Position numbers and translations under genes: made by a program | Shown here: in pieces, positions 32,426-39,996 of the stretch | Layout: every line of letters starts with the position of its first letter | Position numbering within the stretch: the first letter of the stretch is position 1 | The notes under the pieces: generated by a model | Told to the model about the DNA's origin: nothing | Databases searched by the model: none | The model's input: the letters and a program-made list of their open reading frames with translations, nothing else | Assembly: GCA_011526585.1 (NCBI GenBank) | Contig: WYBB01000116.1 | Span: 1-40,100 of the forward strand | Direction: 5' to 3' | Length of the DNA stretch: 40,100 nucleotides | DNA from: Deltaproteobacteria bacterium | GTDB lineage: Bacteria > Myxococcota_A > UBA9042 > PHBI01

Positions 32426-34129
32426 CTACGGCTCGGCGCGCGGCAGGATGACGCGCACGCGCTTGGCCAGCTCGCCGCGGGTCTCGCGGATCTCGAGTCG
32501 CGCGGGGCCGACGTCGATGCCGAAGCCGACCTGGACCGGCATGATGCCGAGGCCGCGGCGCACGCGCACATCCAGCGTCTCGTTCGGGTCGCCCTCGAGC
32601 TCGATACCGTAGAGTCGCGCGACGGCTTCGAGCGTGAGGTGCCCCTGCAGGTCGAGGCCGTCGGGGGGCAATTGCGGTGGCTCGCCGCCGCCGAAGAGGT
32701 GATCGAAGACCGGGCGCAGCGCGGTGGAGCCGAGCACGAAGACGTGATCGCCGAGCTGGATCCGCGTGCTGCCGCGCGGGGCGATGACAGAGCTGCCGCG
32801 CGCGATGAGCGCGATCACCGCGCCGTCGGGCATGCCGAGATCGCGGATGAAGAGGTCGTTGGCGGGCGAGGACGGGGTGATGTCGTACTCGACGATGTCG
32901 CCGTCGAGGTGCTTGAGCGCGCTGATCTCGAGCGAGACCGGGGGCGCGGGCGCGGGCGGGCCGAGCAGGCCGACCTTCCTGGCGAGCCAGAGCATGGTCG
33001 AGCCCTGGAAGACCGCGGAGACGAAGACGACGAAGAAGACGACGTCGAAGATCGCGCTGCCGCCGGTGAGGCCGAGGAGGAGCGGATAGGTCGCCAGGAT
33101 GACCGGCACCGCGCCCTTGAGGCCGGCCCAGGCGATGAAGACCGTCTCGCGCCAGGAGAAGCCGAAGGGCAGGAGGCAGATCCAGACGGCGGCCGGCCGG
33201 GCGACGAAGACGAGGATGGCGGCGATGGCGAGGCCCTGGGGCGCGACGTCGACCAGGCGCGAAGGGAAGCTCAACAGGCCGAGGATGATGAACATGGCGA
33301 TCTGGGCGAGCCAGGCCATGCCGTCGTGGAAGAGCATGATCCCGCGGCGGAAGACGATCGGGCGATCGCCGAGCACGATCCCGGCGAGGTAGACGGCCAG
33401 GAAGCCGCTGCCGCCGATCGTCGCGGCGAGGCCGAAGGCGAAGAGGCCGATCGTCGCGGTGAGCACCGGGTAGAGGCCGGCGGAGTCGAGGTTGATGCGG
33501 TTGATGAGCTCGGCGGCGCCGTGGCCGACGGCGAAGCCGACGAGCGCGCCGACGCCCATCTGGAGGAGAATCAGGCCGAGCAGCTCGGGGCCGAGGTCCG
33601 CCTGGCCGAGCAGGACCTCGAGCAGGCCGACGGTGAGGAAGACCGCCATCGGATCGTTGGAGCCGCTCTCGACCTCGAGCGTTCGCGCGACGCGGTCGTC
33701 GAGGCTCTTGCCGCGCAGGGCCGCGAAGACGGCGGCCGCATCGGTCGAGCCGACGATGGCGCCGAGCAGCATGCCTTCGAGCAGCGTGAGCTGGAGGATG
33801 AGCGTCGCGGCGAGCCCGACCAGGATGGTCGTCAAGAGCACGCCCAGCGTGGCGAGCACCGAGGCCGGCTTCCAGGTGCGCCTGAAGGACTCGATGCGTG
33901 TGCGCAGACCACCGTCGAAGAGGATCACCGCGAGCGCGACCGTGCCGACCGCGTGCGCGAGCTCGTAGTTCTCGAAGGCGAGACCGAGCCCCTCCGAGCC
34001 GGCGAGCATGCCGACCCCGACGAAGAGCACGAGCAGCGGCATGCCGACCTGGGTCGCAAAGCGCCCGAAGCCGATCGCGATCAGCGCGAGCGCGGCCCCG
34101 ACGAGGATGATCTTGTCGACGAGGAACAT
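32426..34129 (-). CDS. NhaP2/CvrA-like K+/H+ antiporter
   Basis: 567 residues. About twelve membrane helices (1-~385) carry the CPA1 pattern, including GSTDAAAVFAALRGKSL and EVESGSNDPMA, which hold the conserved Asp pair of the exchange site. After the membrane part comes an RCK_C/TrkA_C-like ligand domain (~410-480: LIARGSSVIAPRGSTRIQLG, then DHVFVLG) and a final CorC-like segment. E. coli CvrA (NhaP2) has the same layout and exchanges K+ for H+ at alkaline pH. The start ATG 34129 lies only 30 bases from the start of the divergent lipoprotein gene. The helicase gene follows 63 bases after its stop. Confidence 0.9.
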   Translation of the reverse strand: MFLVDKIILVGAALALIAIGFGRFATQVGMPLLVLFVGVGMLAGSEGLGLAFENYELAHAVGTVALAVILFDGGLRTRIESFRRTWKPASVLATLGVLLTTILVGLAATLILQLTLLEGMLLGAIVGSTDAAAVFAALRGKSLDDRVARTLEVESGSNDPMAVFLTVGLLEVLLGQADLGPELLGLILLQMGVGALVGFAVGHGAAELINRINLDSAGLYPVLTATIGLFAFGLAATIGGSGFLAVYLAGIVLGDRPIVFRRGIMLFHDGMAWLAQIAMFIILGLLSFPSRLVDVAPQGLAIAAILVFVARPAAVWICLLPFGFSWRETVFIAWAGLKGAVPVILATYPLLLGLTGGSAIFDVVFFVVFVSAVFQGSTMLWLARKVGLLGPPAPAPPVSLEISALKHLDGDIVEYDITPSSPANDLFIRDLGMPDGAVIALIARGSSVIAPRGSTRIQLGDHVFVLGSTALRPVFDHLFGGGEPPQLPPDGLDLQGHLTLEAVARLYGIELEGDPNETLDVRVRRGLGIMPVQVGFGIDVGPARLEIRETRGELAKRVRVILPRAEP

Positions 34130-34159
34130 GTTACGATGCCGGATAGCACGGGAGCCGAG

Positions 34160-34585
34160 ATGAAGACCAACGGACTCGCGGTGGGTGTCATGATGATCGT
34201 AGCGAGCGGCTGCGGCGGGAGACCGCCGGACGACGCGCTCGCCGCGGAGGTGATACCGGCGGCGACGGTCGATGCCGCGCCGGCGATCGAGGTCGAGGAG
34301 GACCCGAGGCAGGCGCGCTGGCGCTCGGCCAAGGCGCGGCTCGACGCGGGGCAGAAGGCGTTCGACGCGGGCGACCTGCCCAAGGCGATGCTCGACGCGC
34401 AGCGGGGGATCGAGCTGCTCGGCGACGACTACGCCGGTCCGAACGTCGCCGACGACAGCGCGCTGAAGCTCGATCTGGCGAGGGAGCGCGCCGAGCAACA
34501 GCCCAAGGACGGCGCGCTCGTCATGCTGCGCATGCTCGGCGATCGCCTGGAGCTGGCGCGGCGCCACTGGCAGATCGGGCCGTGA
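34160..34585 (+). CDS. Small lipoprotein of unknown function
   Basis: 141 residues from ATG 34160, which has GGGAG six bases upstream; signal MKTNGLAVGVMMIVASGC with lipobox VASGC (Cys18). ATG 34136 is in frame but would put eight extra residues before the signal. The mature part has an acidic spacer and then a helical segment (ARWRSAKARLDAGQKAFDAG) that looks like a single TPR-type helix pair. No family is recognised. It is divergent from the antiporter and convergent with the FmdB gene (13 bases apart). Confidence 0.7.
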   Translation: MKTNGLAVGVMMIVASGCGGRPPDDALAAEVIPAATVDAAPAIEVEEDPRQARWRSAKARLDAGQKAFDAGDLPKAMLDAQRGIELLGDDYAGPNVADDSALKLDLARERAEQQPKDGALVMLRMLGDRLELARRHWQIGP

Positions 34586-34598
34586 GCGCGGGCGGCCA

Positions 34599-34880
34599 CT
34601 ACGGGGTGGCGTCGGCGGTGCTCGAGGGCTTGGCGGGCTCGGACTTGGCGGGCTCGGCCTTGGCCTCCTTGGGGGCGTCGGCCTTGGCCTCCTTGGGGGC
34701 GGGCTTGTAGTCGGTCGCGTACCAGCCGCTGCCCTTGAGCACGAAGCTCGTCTTGCTGACGAGGCGCACGAGCGCCTCCTGGCCGCACGCGTCGCAGAGG
34801 CGGAGCGGCGCATCGCTCATCCGCTGGATCGCCTCCTTCGGCGCTCCGCAAGCCTCGCAGCGATATTCGTAGATCGGCAT
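34599..34880 (-). CDS. FmdB-family zinc-ribbon protein
   Basis: 93 residues. The family opening MPIYEYRCEACG and two Cys pairs (Cys8/Cys11 and the CDAC pair at 29/32) form a zinc ribbon, then LVSKTSFVLKGSGWYATDY is the family's conserved middle. The tail (from ~60) is a Lys/Ala/Glu/Pro low-complexity repeat (PKEAKA-like). The family is described as putative regulatory or RNA-polymerase-linked; the function is poorly known. It starts 42 bases after the stop of the radical SAM gene on the same strand. Confidence 0.9.
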   Translation of the reverse strand: MPIYEYRCEACGAPKEAIQRMSDAPLRLCDACGQEALVRLVSKTSFVLKGSGWYATDYKPAPKEAKADAPKEAKAEPAKSEPAKPSSTADATP

Positions 34881-34902
34881 GCCGTCATTCTCCGTGAGCT
34901 AT

Positions 34903-34924
34903 TGACGATGTCGTCAACGACATC
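34903..34924. promoter_or_regulatory. Overlapping inverted repeats upstream of FmdB gene
   Basis: Two dyads overlap: TGACGA-TG-TCGTCA (34903-34916) and GATGTCGT-CA-ACGACATC (34907-34924). They lie 22-44 bases before the FmdB start and end inside the stop of the radical SAM gene. They could be an operator or two alternative RNA hairpins. Nothing in the sequence says which. Confidence 0.4.
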
Positions 34925-36278
34925 AGACCAGCGCGGGGGCCGCCTCGTGCATCGTCTGCCGCGGCGGGTTGAAGTAGCCGAAGCGCAGCGCCGGGAAGCG
35001 GCGCCGGAGCTCGCGCAGCCAGGGGAGGAGCCCCATCGGCTCGACGACGTGGCCGACGCCGGTCACGGCGGCGAGGTAGAGCTCGGGATCGATGTTGAGG
35101 TTGCGCAGCTGCACCATGTCGATCTTCGCCTCGTCGATCCAGGCGCTGAGCGCGTCGAGCTCGGCGGGCGTGTCGGTCACGCCCGGGAACACGAAGTAGT
35201 TGAGCATGACGTAGCCGCCGCGCTCGCGCACGAGCCGCGCCGAGCGCCGCACGTCGGCGAAGGTGTAGCCGGTGGGACGGTAGTAGGCGGCGTAGACCTC
35301 GGCGCGCGCGCTGTTGGTCGAGACGCGCAGGCTGTCGAGGCCGGCGTCGAGCATGCGGGCGATGACGTCGGGACGCGAGGCGTTGGAGTTGAGGTTGACG
35401 ATGCCCTGGCGGGTGACCTCGCGGATCTTGCGCACCGTGTGCTCGAGGTTTCGGCCCTGCATGAGCGGCTCGCCCTCGCAGCCCTGCCCGAAGGAGACGA
35501 CGGCGCGCTCGCCGACGCGCGCGATGTGGCCCAGCGCGATCTCGGCGAGCTCGTCGGGGGTCGGGGCGAAGGCGATGCGGTCGTGCGCGGCCGACGGGGT
35601 CTCGTCGCCGGCCTTGGGTTGGAAGCTGATGCAGCCGACGCAGAGCGCGTTGCAGGTCGGCGCTGCGGGCAGCGGGGCCTCGAAGCGATCGAGGAAGAAG
35701 TTCTGCGCGGCGCGGCAGTGATAGGTCAGGGCGCAGCGCTCGAGGTGCTTGATGAGGCGGTTGTCGGGCAGCGCCTCGAGGCGCGCGGCGACCCGGCGCT
35801 CGATCTCGGCGACGTCGAAGCGGAACGGGTCCTGGCGGATGTCCTCGTCGACGCGCAGGGTCGCGGTGACGAGCTCGCCGTCGCGGATCCCGACCGCAGC
35901 GTAGGCGAAGAGCGGCAGCGCGGGCGCGTCCTCGGCCGACTCGTAGGCGGGCAGCAGGAGGCGCAGGTAGGCCGGCGCGATGAAACACGCGACCGCGGTG
36001 GTGCCCGGCTCGTCGAAGACGACGACCTCGTCGGCGGCGCTGTCGAAGCCCGCGGCCTTGCGCGCAGGCAAGGTGAAGAGGTCGCTGCCCTCGGGCAGGG
36101 GCACGAGCTCGTCGGGCTCGAGCGGGCGCCAGCACTCGCCGTCCCAGCCGAGCATCTCGAGATCCGGGTGCTCGAAGATCTGCCCCGACGAATCGGCGAA
36201 GGCCATCATGGCGCGACCGGGCTTCTTGCGACCGGAGGCGAAGGCGACGCGATCGGAGAGGCGGTCCGCGGACGACAT
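34923..36278 (-). CDS. Radical SAM protein of unknown specificity
   Basis: 451 residues. A CxxxCxxC cluster motif (Cys209, Cys213, Cys216 in CNALCVGCISFQP) marks the radical SAM domain, which continues with GQGCEGEPLMQ and NLNSNASRPDVI. The N-terminal ~200 residues hold no known domain that I recognise and carry three more Cys (residues 98, 182 and 188). The enzyme would cleave SAM reductively to make a 5'-deoxyadenosyl radical. Substrate and product cannot be read; no peptide or cofactor partner gene sits beside it. ATG 36278 was chosen because the conserved N-terminus (MSSADRLSDRVAFASGR) starts there, though the frame is open further upstream. Confidence 0.85.
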   Translation of the reverse strand: MSSADRLSDRVAFASGRKKPGRAMMAFADSSGQIFEHPDLEMLGWDGECWRPLEPDELVPLPEGSDLFTLPARKAAGFDSAADEVVVFDEPGTTAVACFIAPAYLRLLLPAYESAEDAPALPLFAYAAVGIRDGELVTATLRVDEDIRQDPFRFDVAEIERRVAARLEALPDNRLIKHLERCALTYHCRAAQNFFLDRFEAPLPAAPTCNALCVGCISFQPKAGDETPSAAHDRIAFAPTPDELAEIALGHIARVGERAVVSFGQGCEGEPLMQGRNLEHTVRKIREVTRQGIVNLNSNASRPDVIARMLDAGLDSLRVSTNSARAEVYAAYYRPTGYTFADVRRSARLVRERGGYVMLNYFVFPGVTDTPAELDALSAWIDEAKIDMVQLRNLNIDPELYLAAVTGVGHVVEPMGLLPWLRELRRRFPALRFGYFNPPRQTMHEAAPALV

Positions 36279-36447
36279 CGGCGCGGACGTTACACACCGC
36301 GCGGCTGCGATCAAGGATCGTGTCGGATGTGCGAGCGAAGGCGCACGCGGCCTCGCGGCCCGAGCGGATGCGTGGGCCGCCTCGCGGGCCCGCCGGGAGC
36401 GAGGGCGTTCCTTGCCACCGGATCGGCGCCGCTCTATGGTCCCGCCC

Positions 36448-37314
36448 ATGGCTCACCCAGCGCGCCGCGCGGCCCTCGGCCTCCTCATCCTCGTCGCCTC
36501 GCTCCAGCTCGCCGCCGCGCCGTCCGCGCGCGCCGACGACGGCGTGCGCGACCAGGATCCACGCAACTGGCCCACCATCACGCGCCTCGTCGCCGACCGC
36601 TACGAGCTCGCCGGCCAGGTCTTCACCGTGCGCGCCTTCGCGCGCAAGAGCGACTACTTCAACTGCGGCTATGCCGGCACCCAGGGGCGCCTCATGGCCT
36701 TCACCCTGCTCGGCGGGCCGTTCGAGACGCTGACCGGCTACCTGCCCGCCGAGCTCGGCAAGGTGCTCGAGCGCCTGCTCGACAGCGACGACGCCCCGCA
36801 GATCACCGTGCAGGTGCGCTTCGATCCGGAGCGCCTCTCCGAGGTCTGCCTCGACCAGGTCGAGATCCTCAAGTGGTCGCGCGGCTGGCAGTACCCGCCC
36901 GGCTCGCTCGCTCCCGACCGCCCCGATCCCAAGCGCCTGCCGAGCGTCGAGACCCTGCGCGAGCTCGCCCAGCCGCAGATCTGGAAGGATCTGACCGATC
37001 CCGAGAAGGCGCCGGTCGGCCAGCAGATCCAGATCGCCGGCGGTGCTCGCCTGTCGACCGCGATGCACTGCGCCTTCCGCGGCGCCTGGCGCACGCACTG
37101 GGGCCTGCAGCTCCACGACGGGCGCGGGCGCGTCGTGCACGCCTACCTGCCGAAGTCCGACGCCGCGCGCGCCCTGGTCGACCACCTCGCCGCCGTGCGC
37201 GATGCCCCGCTCATGGTGCAGGCGCGCGTCGTCAAGGTCGCGCTCTCGACCTACTGCGCGCCGCAGCTCGAGGTCGTCGGCTGGACCCTCCTCGAAGGGA
37301 GTTTACAGCCCTGA
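36448..37314 (+). CDS. Exported protein with duplicated OB-like domain
   Basis: 288 residues with a signal peptide (LGLLILVASLQLAAAPSARA). The mature chain contains the same ~90-residue domain twice. Copy 1 opens GQVFTVRAFARKSDYFNC, passes GYLPAELGKVLERLL and ends EVCLDQVEILKW. Copy 2 opens GQQIQIAGGARLSTAMHC, passes HAYLPKSDAARALVDHL and ends TYCAPQLEVVGW. Each copy keeps one Cys in the first strand and one in the last, probably a disulfide. The strand pattern resembles an OB fold; that is my reading. ATG 36448 is preferred to 36436. It is divergent from the radical SAM gene. Confidence 0.7.
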   Translation: MAHPARRAALGLLILVASLQLAAAPSARADDGVRDQDPRNWPTITRLVADRYELAGQVFTVRAFARKSDYFNCGYAGTQGRLMAFTLLGGPFETLTGYLPAELGKVLERLLDSDDAPQITVQVRFDPERLSEVCLDQVEILKWSRGWQYPPGSLAPDRPDPKRLPSVETLRELAQPQIWKDLTDPEKAPVGQQIQIAGGARLSTAMHCAFRGAWRTHWGLQLHDGRGRVVHAYLPKSDAARALVDHLAAVRDAPLMVQARVVKVALSTYCAPQLEVVGWTLLEGSLQP

Positions 37315-37326
37315 GCGCCTCCGCTA

Positions 37327-37467
37327 AACAGGGACGCCTTGAGCCGGATCCAAGCGCGATGCGGCGTCACGTCGTCGGTCGCTTGTGCGGCGTACGTGGG
37401 TACGCCTCCGCGCTTCCTCCTTCGTTCCTTGCTTCGCATCTTGCCTCCGACTCAATGCGTCCCTGTT
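37327..37467. repeat. Nested-hairpin element, copy B
   Basis: Outer arms 37327-37348 and 37446-37467 (22 bases each) pair with two mismatches. The central 32-base core (37382-37413) has arms CGTAC/GTACG, plus a G-C pair, closing over loop GTGG. Only the loop and one pairing base differ from copy A. It fills the gap before citrate synthase and ends 58 bases before its start. Confidence 0.65.
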
Positions 37468-37525
37468 CAGGAGCCTGTCTGTCGAAGACGGCAGGCAACA
37501 GCGGCAATCGCTCAAGGATATCAGC

Positions 37526-38653
37526 ATGACCACCGAGCTCGTCCCAGGCCTCGCGGGCATCCCGTGCGCGGCCTCGAAGATTGCGGAGATCAACGGCAAC
37601 GAAGGCAAGCTCTACTATCGTGGCTACACGATCGAGGACCTCGCCGAGCACACGAGCTTCGAGGAGACGAGCTACCTCCTCCTCTACGGCGAGCTCCCGA
37701 CCCGCGCGCAGCTCGCCGAGTTCGATGCCAAGCTGCGGAGCCACCGCCGCCTCAAGTACAAGATCGTCGACGTGCTCAAGACCCTGCCCGAGGCCGGCCA
37801 CCCGATGGACGCCCTGCAGGCCGGCGTCGCCGCGATGGGCATGTTCTATCCGGCGCGCGACGTGATGGACCCGAAGGTCCAGGAAGAGAGCGTCATCCGC
37901 CTCATCGCCAAGCTGCCGACGATCGTCGCCGCCTTCCACCGCGTGCGCCACGGCGACGAGGCGGTCATGCCGCGCGACGATCTCGGCCACGCCCAGAACT
38001 TCCTCTACATGCTCAACGGGACCGAGCCCGACCCGATCGCCGCGCGCACGCTCGACGTCTGCCTCGTGCTCCACGCCGAGCACTCGATGAACGCCTCGAC
38101 CTTCGCCGGGCGCGTCGTCGGCTCGACGCTGGCCGACCCGTTCACCGTGGTCGCCTCGGCGGTCGGCGCGCTCTCGGGCCCGCTGCACGGCGGCGCCAAC
38201 GAAGAAGTGCTGATCATGCTCGACGAGATCGGCTCGCTCGACAAGACCGACGCCTACATCGACGGCAAGGTCGAGCGCAAAGAGAAGATCATGGGCCTCG
38301 GCCACCGGGTCTACAAGGCGAAGGACCCGCGCGCGACGATCATGCAGCACCTGGCGGTCAAGCTCTTCGACCACCTCGGCGTCGACACGCGCTACGAGAT
38401 CGCGCGCCGCATCGAGACGATCACCTTCGAGAAGCTCGCGCCCCGGGGCATCTACCCCAACGTCGACTTCTACTCGGGCATCCTCTACGCCAAGCTCGGC
38501 ATCGAGCCCGATCTCTTCACGCCGATCTTCGCCATCGCGCGCGTCTCCGGCTGGCTCGCCCACTGGCTCGAGCAGCTCGAGGGCAACCGCATCTACCGGC
38601 CGAGCCAGATCTACACCGGCCACGCGCCGCGCGCCTTCCCGACCGATCGCTGA
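37526..38653 (+). CDS. Citrate synthase (or 2-methylcitrate synthase)
   Basis: 375 residues, the length of the short (Gram-positive/archaeal-type) citrate synthases rather than the E. coli hexameric form. Catalytic residues are intact: His221 in GPLHGGANE, His260 in GLGHRVYK and Asp314 in NVDFYSG; a further motif LHAEHSMNAS lies at 182-191. It condenses oxaloacetate with acetyl-CoA at the entry to the TCA cycle; the methylcitrate variant uses propionyl-CoA and cannot be told apart by eye. ATG 37526 has AAGGA seven bases upstream. The nested-hairpin element lies just before it, and an ACGAG-loop hairpin just after its stop. Confidence 0.92.
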   Translation: MTTELVPGLAGIPCAASKIAEINGNEGKLYYRGYTIEDLAEHTSFEETSYLLLYGELPTRAQLAEFDAKLRSHRRLKYKIVDVLKTLPEAGHPMDALQAGVAAMGMFYPARDVMDPKVQEESVIRLIAKLPTIVAAFHRVRHGDEAVMPRDDLGHAQNFLYMLNGTEPDPIAARTLDVCLVLHAEHSMNASTFAGRVVGSTLADPFTVVASAVGALSGPLHGGANEEVLIMLDEIGSLDKTDAYIDGKVERKEKIMGLGHRVYKAKDPRATIMQHLAVKLFDHLGVDTRYEIARRIETITFEKLAPRGIYPNVDFYSGILYAKLGIEPDLFTPIFAIARVSGWLAHWLEQLEGNRIYRPSQIYTGHAPRAFPTDR

Positions 38654-38672
38654 GCCCGGCTGGATCGGCAGA

Positions 38673-38693
38673 GGGCGGCCCTCGTGGCCGCCC
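38673..38693. repeat. ACGAG-loop hairpin, copy 2
   Basis: GGGCGGCC (38673-38680), loop CTCGT, GGCCGCCC (38686-38693): perfect 8-bp stem 20 bases after the citrate synthase stop. Read on the minus strand the loop is ACGAG. No T-run follows on either strand. Confidence 0.75.
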
Positions 38694-38744
38694 GCCTCAC
38701 CGATCCGCGGGGGGCTCCCCGCTCCGGGCCGCCGCTCGACCCGG

Positions 38745-39293
38745 TCACGCGGCCTGAGCGGCCGCCTGCGCGATCGCCTGGACCTCGATGGCGATCTCGA
38801 CCTTGTCGCCGACGAGCACGCCGCCCGCCTCGAGCAGCTGGTTCCAGGTGAGCCCGAAGTCGCGCCGGTCGATGGCCGCGCTCGCGGAGAAGCTCACGCG
38901 CTCCTGGCCCCACGGGTCCTTGCCGCGGCCGCCCTCTTCGACCTCGAGCGTGACCTCGCGCGTGACGTCCTTGATCGTCAGGTCGCCGACGACGGTGAAG
39001 CGGCCGGGCTTCTTGCCCGGCTCGACGCGCGTGCTCTGGAAGGAGAGGGTCGGGTAGGTCGCGACGTCGAAGAAGTCGGCCGAGCGCAGGTGCTCGTCGC
39101 GCTTGTCGGTGCCGGTGTCGACGCTGGCGGCGTCGATGGTGACGCGCACGTGCGACTTCGCGAGGTCCTGGTCGTCGAGCGCGAGCTCGGCGCTCCAGCG
39201 GTCGAAGCGGCCGCGTACCTTGGCGAAGACCATGTGGCGGACGACGAAGTGGACGGCGGAGTGGGCGGTGTCGATGGTGTAGCGCGGTTGCAT
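38745..39293 (-). CDS. YceI-family lipid-binding protein
   Basis: 182 residues with the YceI opening RYTIDTAHSAVHFVVRHMVF and the conserved DKRDEHLRSADFFDVATYP block, followed by DLTIKDVTREVTLEVE and GLTWNQLLEAGGVLVGD. YceI proteins are lipocalin-like barrels that bind isoprenoid-type lipids. This one has no signal peptide, so it is probably cytoplasmic. AGGAG seven bases upstream supports ATG 39293. It is divergent from the 39527 gene. The C-terminus is an Ala-rich tail. Confidence 0.9.
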   Translation of the reverse strand: MQPRYTIDTAHSAVHFVVRHMVFAKVRGRFDRWSAELALDDQDLAKSHVRVTIDAASVDTGTDKRDEHLRSADFFDVATYPTLSFQSTRVEPGKKPGRFTVVGDLTIKDVTREVTLEVEEGGRGKDPWGQERVSFSASAAIDRRDFGLTWNQLLEAGGVLVGDKVEIAIEVQAIAQAAAQAA

Positions 39294-39370
39294 GGTATCT
39301 CTCCTTGGGAGTGTTCGGGTGTTGGTGACGGGTCTTGCCGACCCATGTGATGCAACCGTAGCCGCGCCCT

Positions 39371-39412
39371 TTGTTGCGATTAGATCCAAGAAAAGGGATG
39401 GATTGTTTCCAG
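39371..39412. promoter_or_regulatory. AT-richer patch between divergent YceI and DsbD-alpha-like genes
   Basis: The 233 bases between the divergent genes include this stretch, noticeably richer in A and T than its surroundings (TAGATCCAAGAAAAGGGATG within it). Two promoters are expected here. I cannot place -35 and -10 boxes with the right spacing. Confidence 0.3.
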
Positions 39413-39526
39413 ATGAGGACGATGGCGTCGCCGACCGATGCCCGCTGACGCTGCCGCAACGTTGAGACCCGTGAATTGTTCTGGTAGCCGGGCGTTGATG
39501 AACGCGGCCACCGAGGAGACCCGACG

Positions 39527-39964
39527 ATGTTCCTGAAGACCCTGACCCGCGCGCTCCTGCTCCTGGCGACGCTCGTGTCGCTCGGCGCGCTCGCCCAGGC
39601 CGCCGATCCCGCCGAGCCCTACAGCATCGAGACCCAGGCCCCCTCGGTCACGGTCGCCGCCGACGGCACCGCGTCCGTCACCTTCAAGGTCAGCGGCGAC
39701 TTCAAGTGGAACCGCGACTACCCCGCCAAGATCACCGTCGACGGCTCACCGCGCGTCGTCACCCTCGACAAGACGGTCTACAAGCAGCTCGACGGCGACT
39801 TCGCGATCGGCGCCCAGGACAAGGAGGCGCGGGTCACGATCCCGTTCAAGGGTGCCGCCAGCGGCAACGAGAAGACCGCGCTCGAGGCGAAGTTCAGCAT
39901 CTGCAACGCGAGCCTCTGCCAGATCAAGAAGGTCGCGCTCGCCCTCGAGTTCACCGTGCGCTGA
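39527..39964 (+). CDS. Exported DsbD-alpha-like protein
   Basis: 145 residues with a signal peptide (RALLLLATLVSLGALAQA). The mature part is an all-beta sandwich pattern ending FSICNASLCQIKKVALALEF, where the Cys pair and final strand resemble the N-terminal (alpha) domain of the thiol:disulfide interchange protein DsbD. In DsbD that pair carries electrons to periplasmic partners. It is a free-standing domain here, with no membrane part. AGGAG eight bases upstream supports ATG 39527. The family call is tentative. Confidence 0.65.
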   Translation: MFLKTLTRALLLLATLVSLGALAQAADPAEPYSIETQAPSVTVAADGTASVTFKVSGDFKWNRDYPAKITVDGSPRVVTLDKTVYKQLDGDFAIGAQDKEARVTIPFKGAASGNEKTALEAKFSICNASLCQIKKVALALEFTVR

Positions 39965-39970
39965 GTCGGG

Positions 39971-39985
39971 CGGCCACGAGGGCCG
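39971..39985. repeat. ACGAG-loop hairpin, copy 3 (short)
   Basis: CGGCC (39971-39975), loop ACGAG, GGCCG (39981-39985), just after the last gene. The preceding GGG matches copy 2 read on the minus strand, but the closing CCC is replaced by TTA, so the stem is only 5 bp. Confidence 0.6.
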
Positions 39986-39996
39986 TTATCCTGTAG

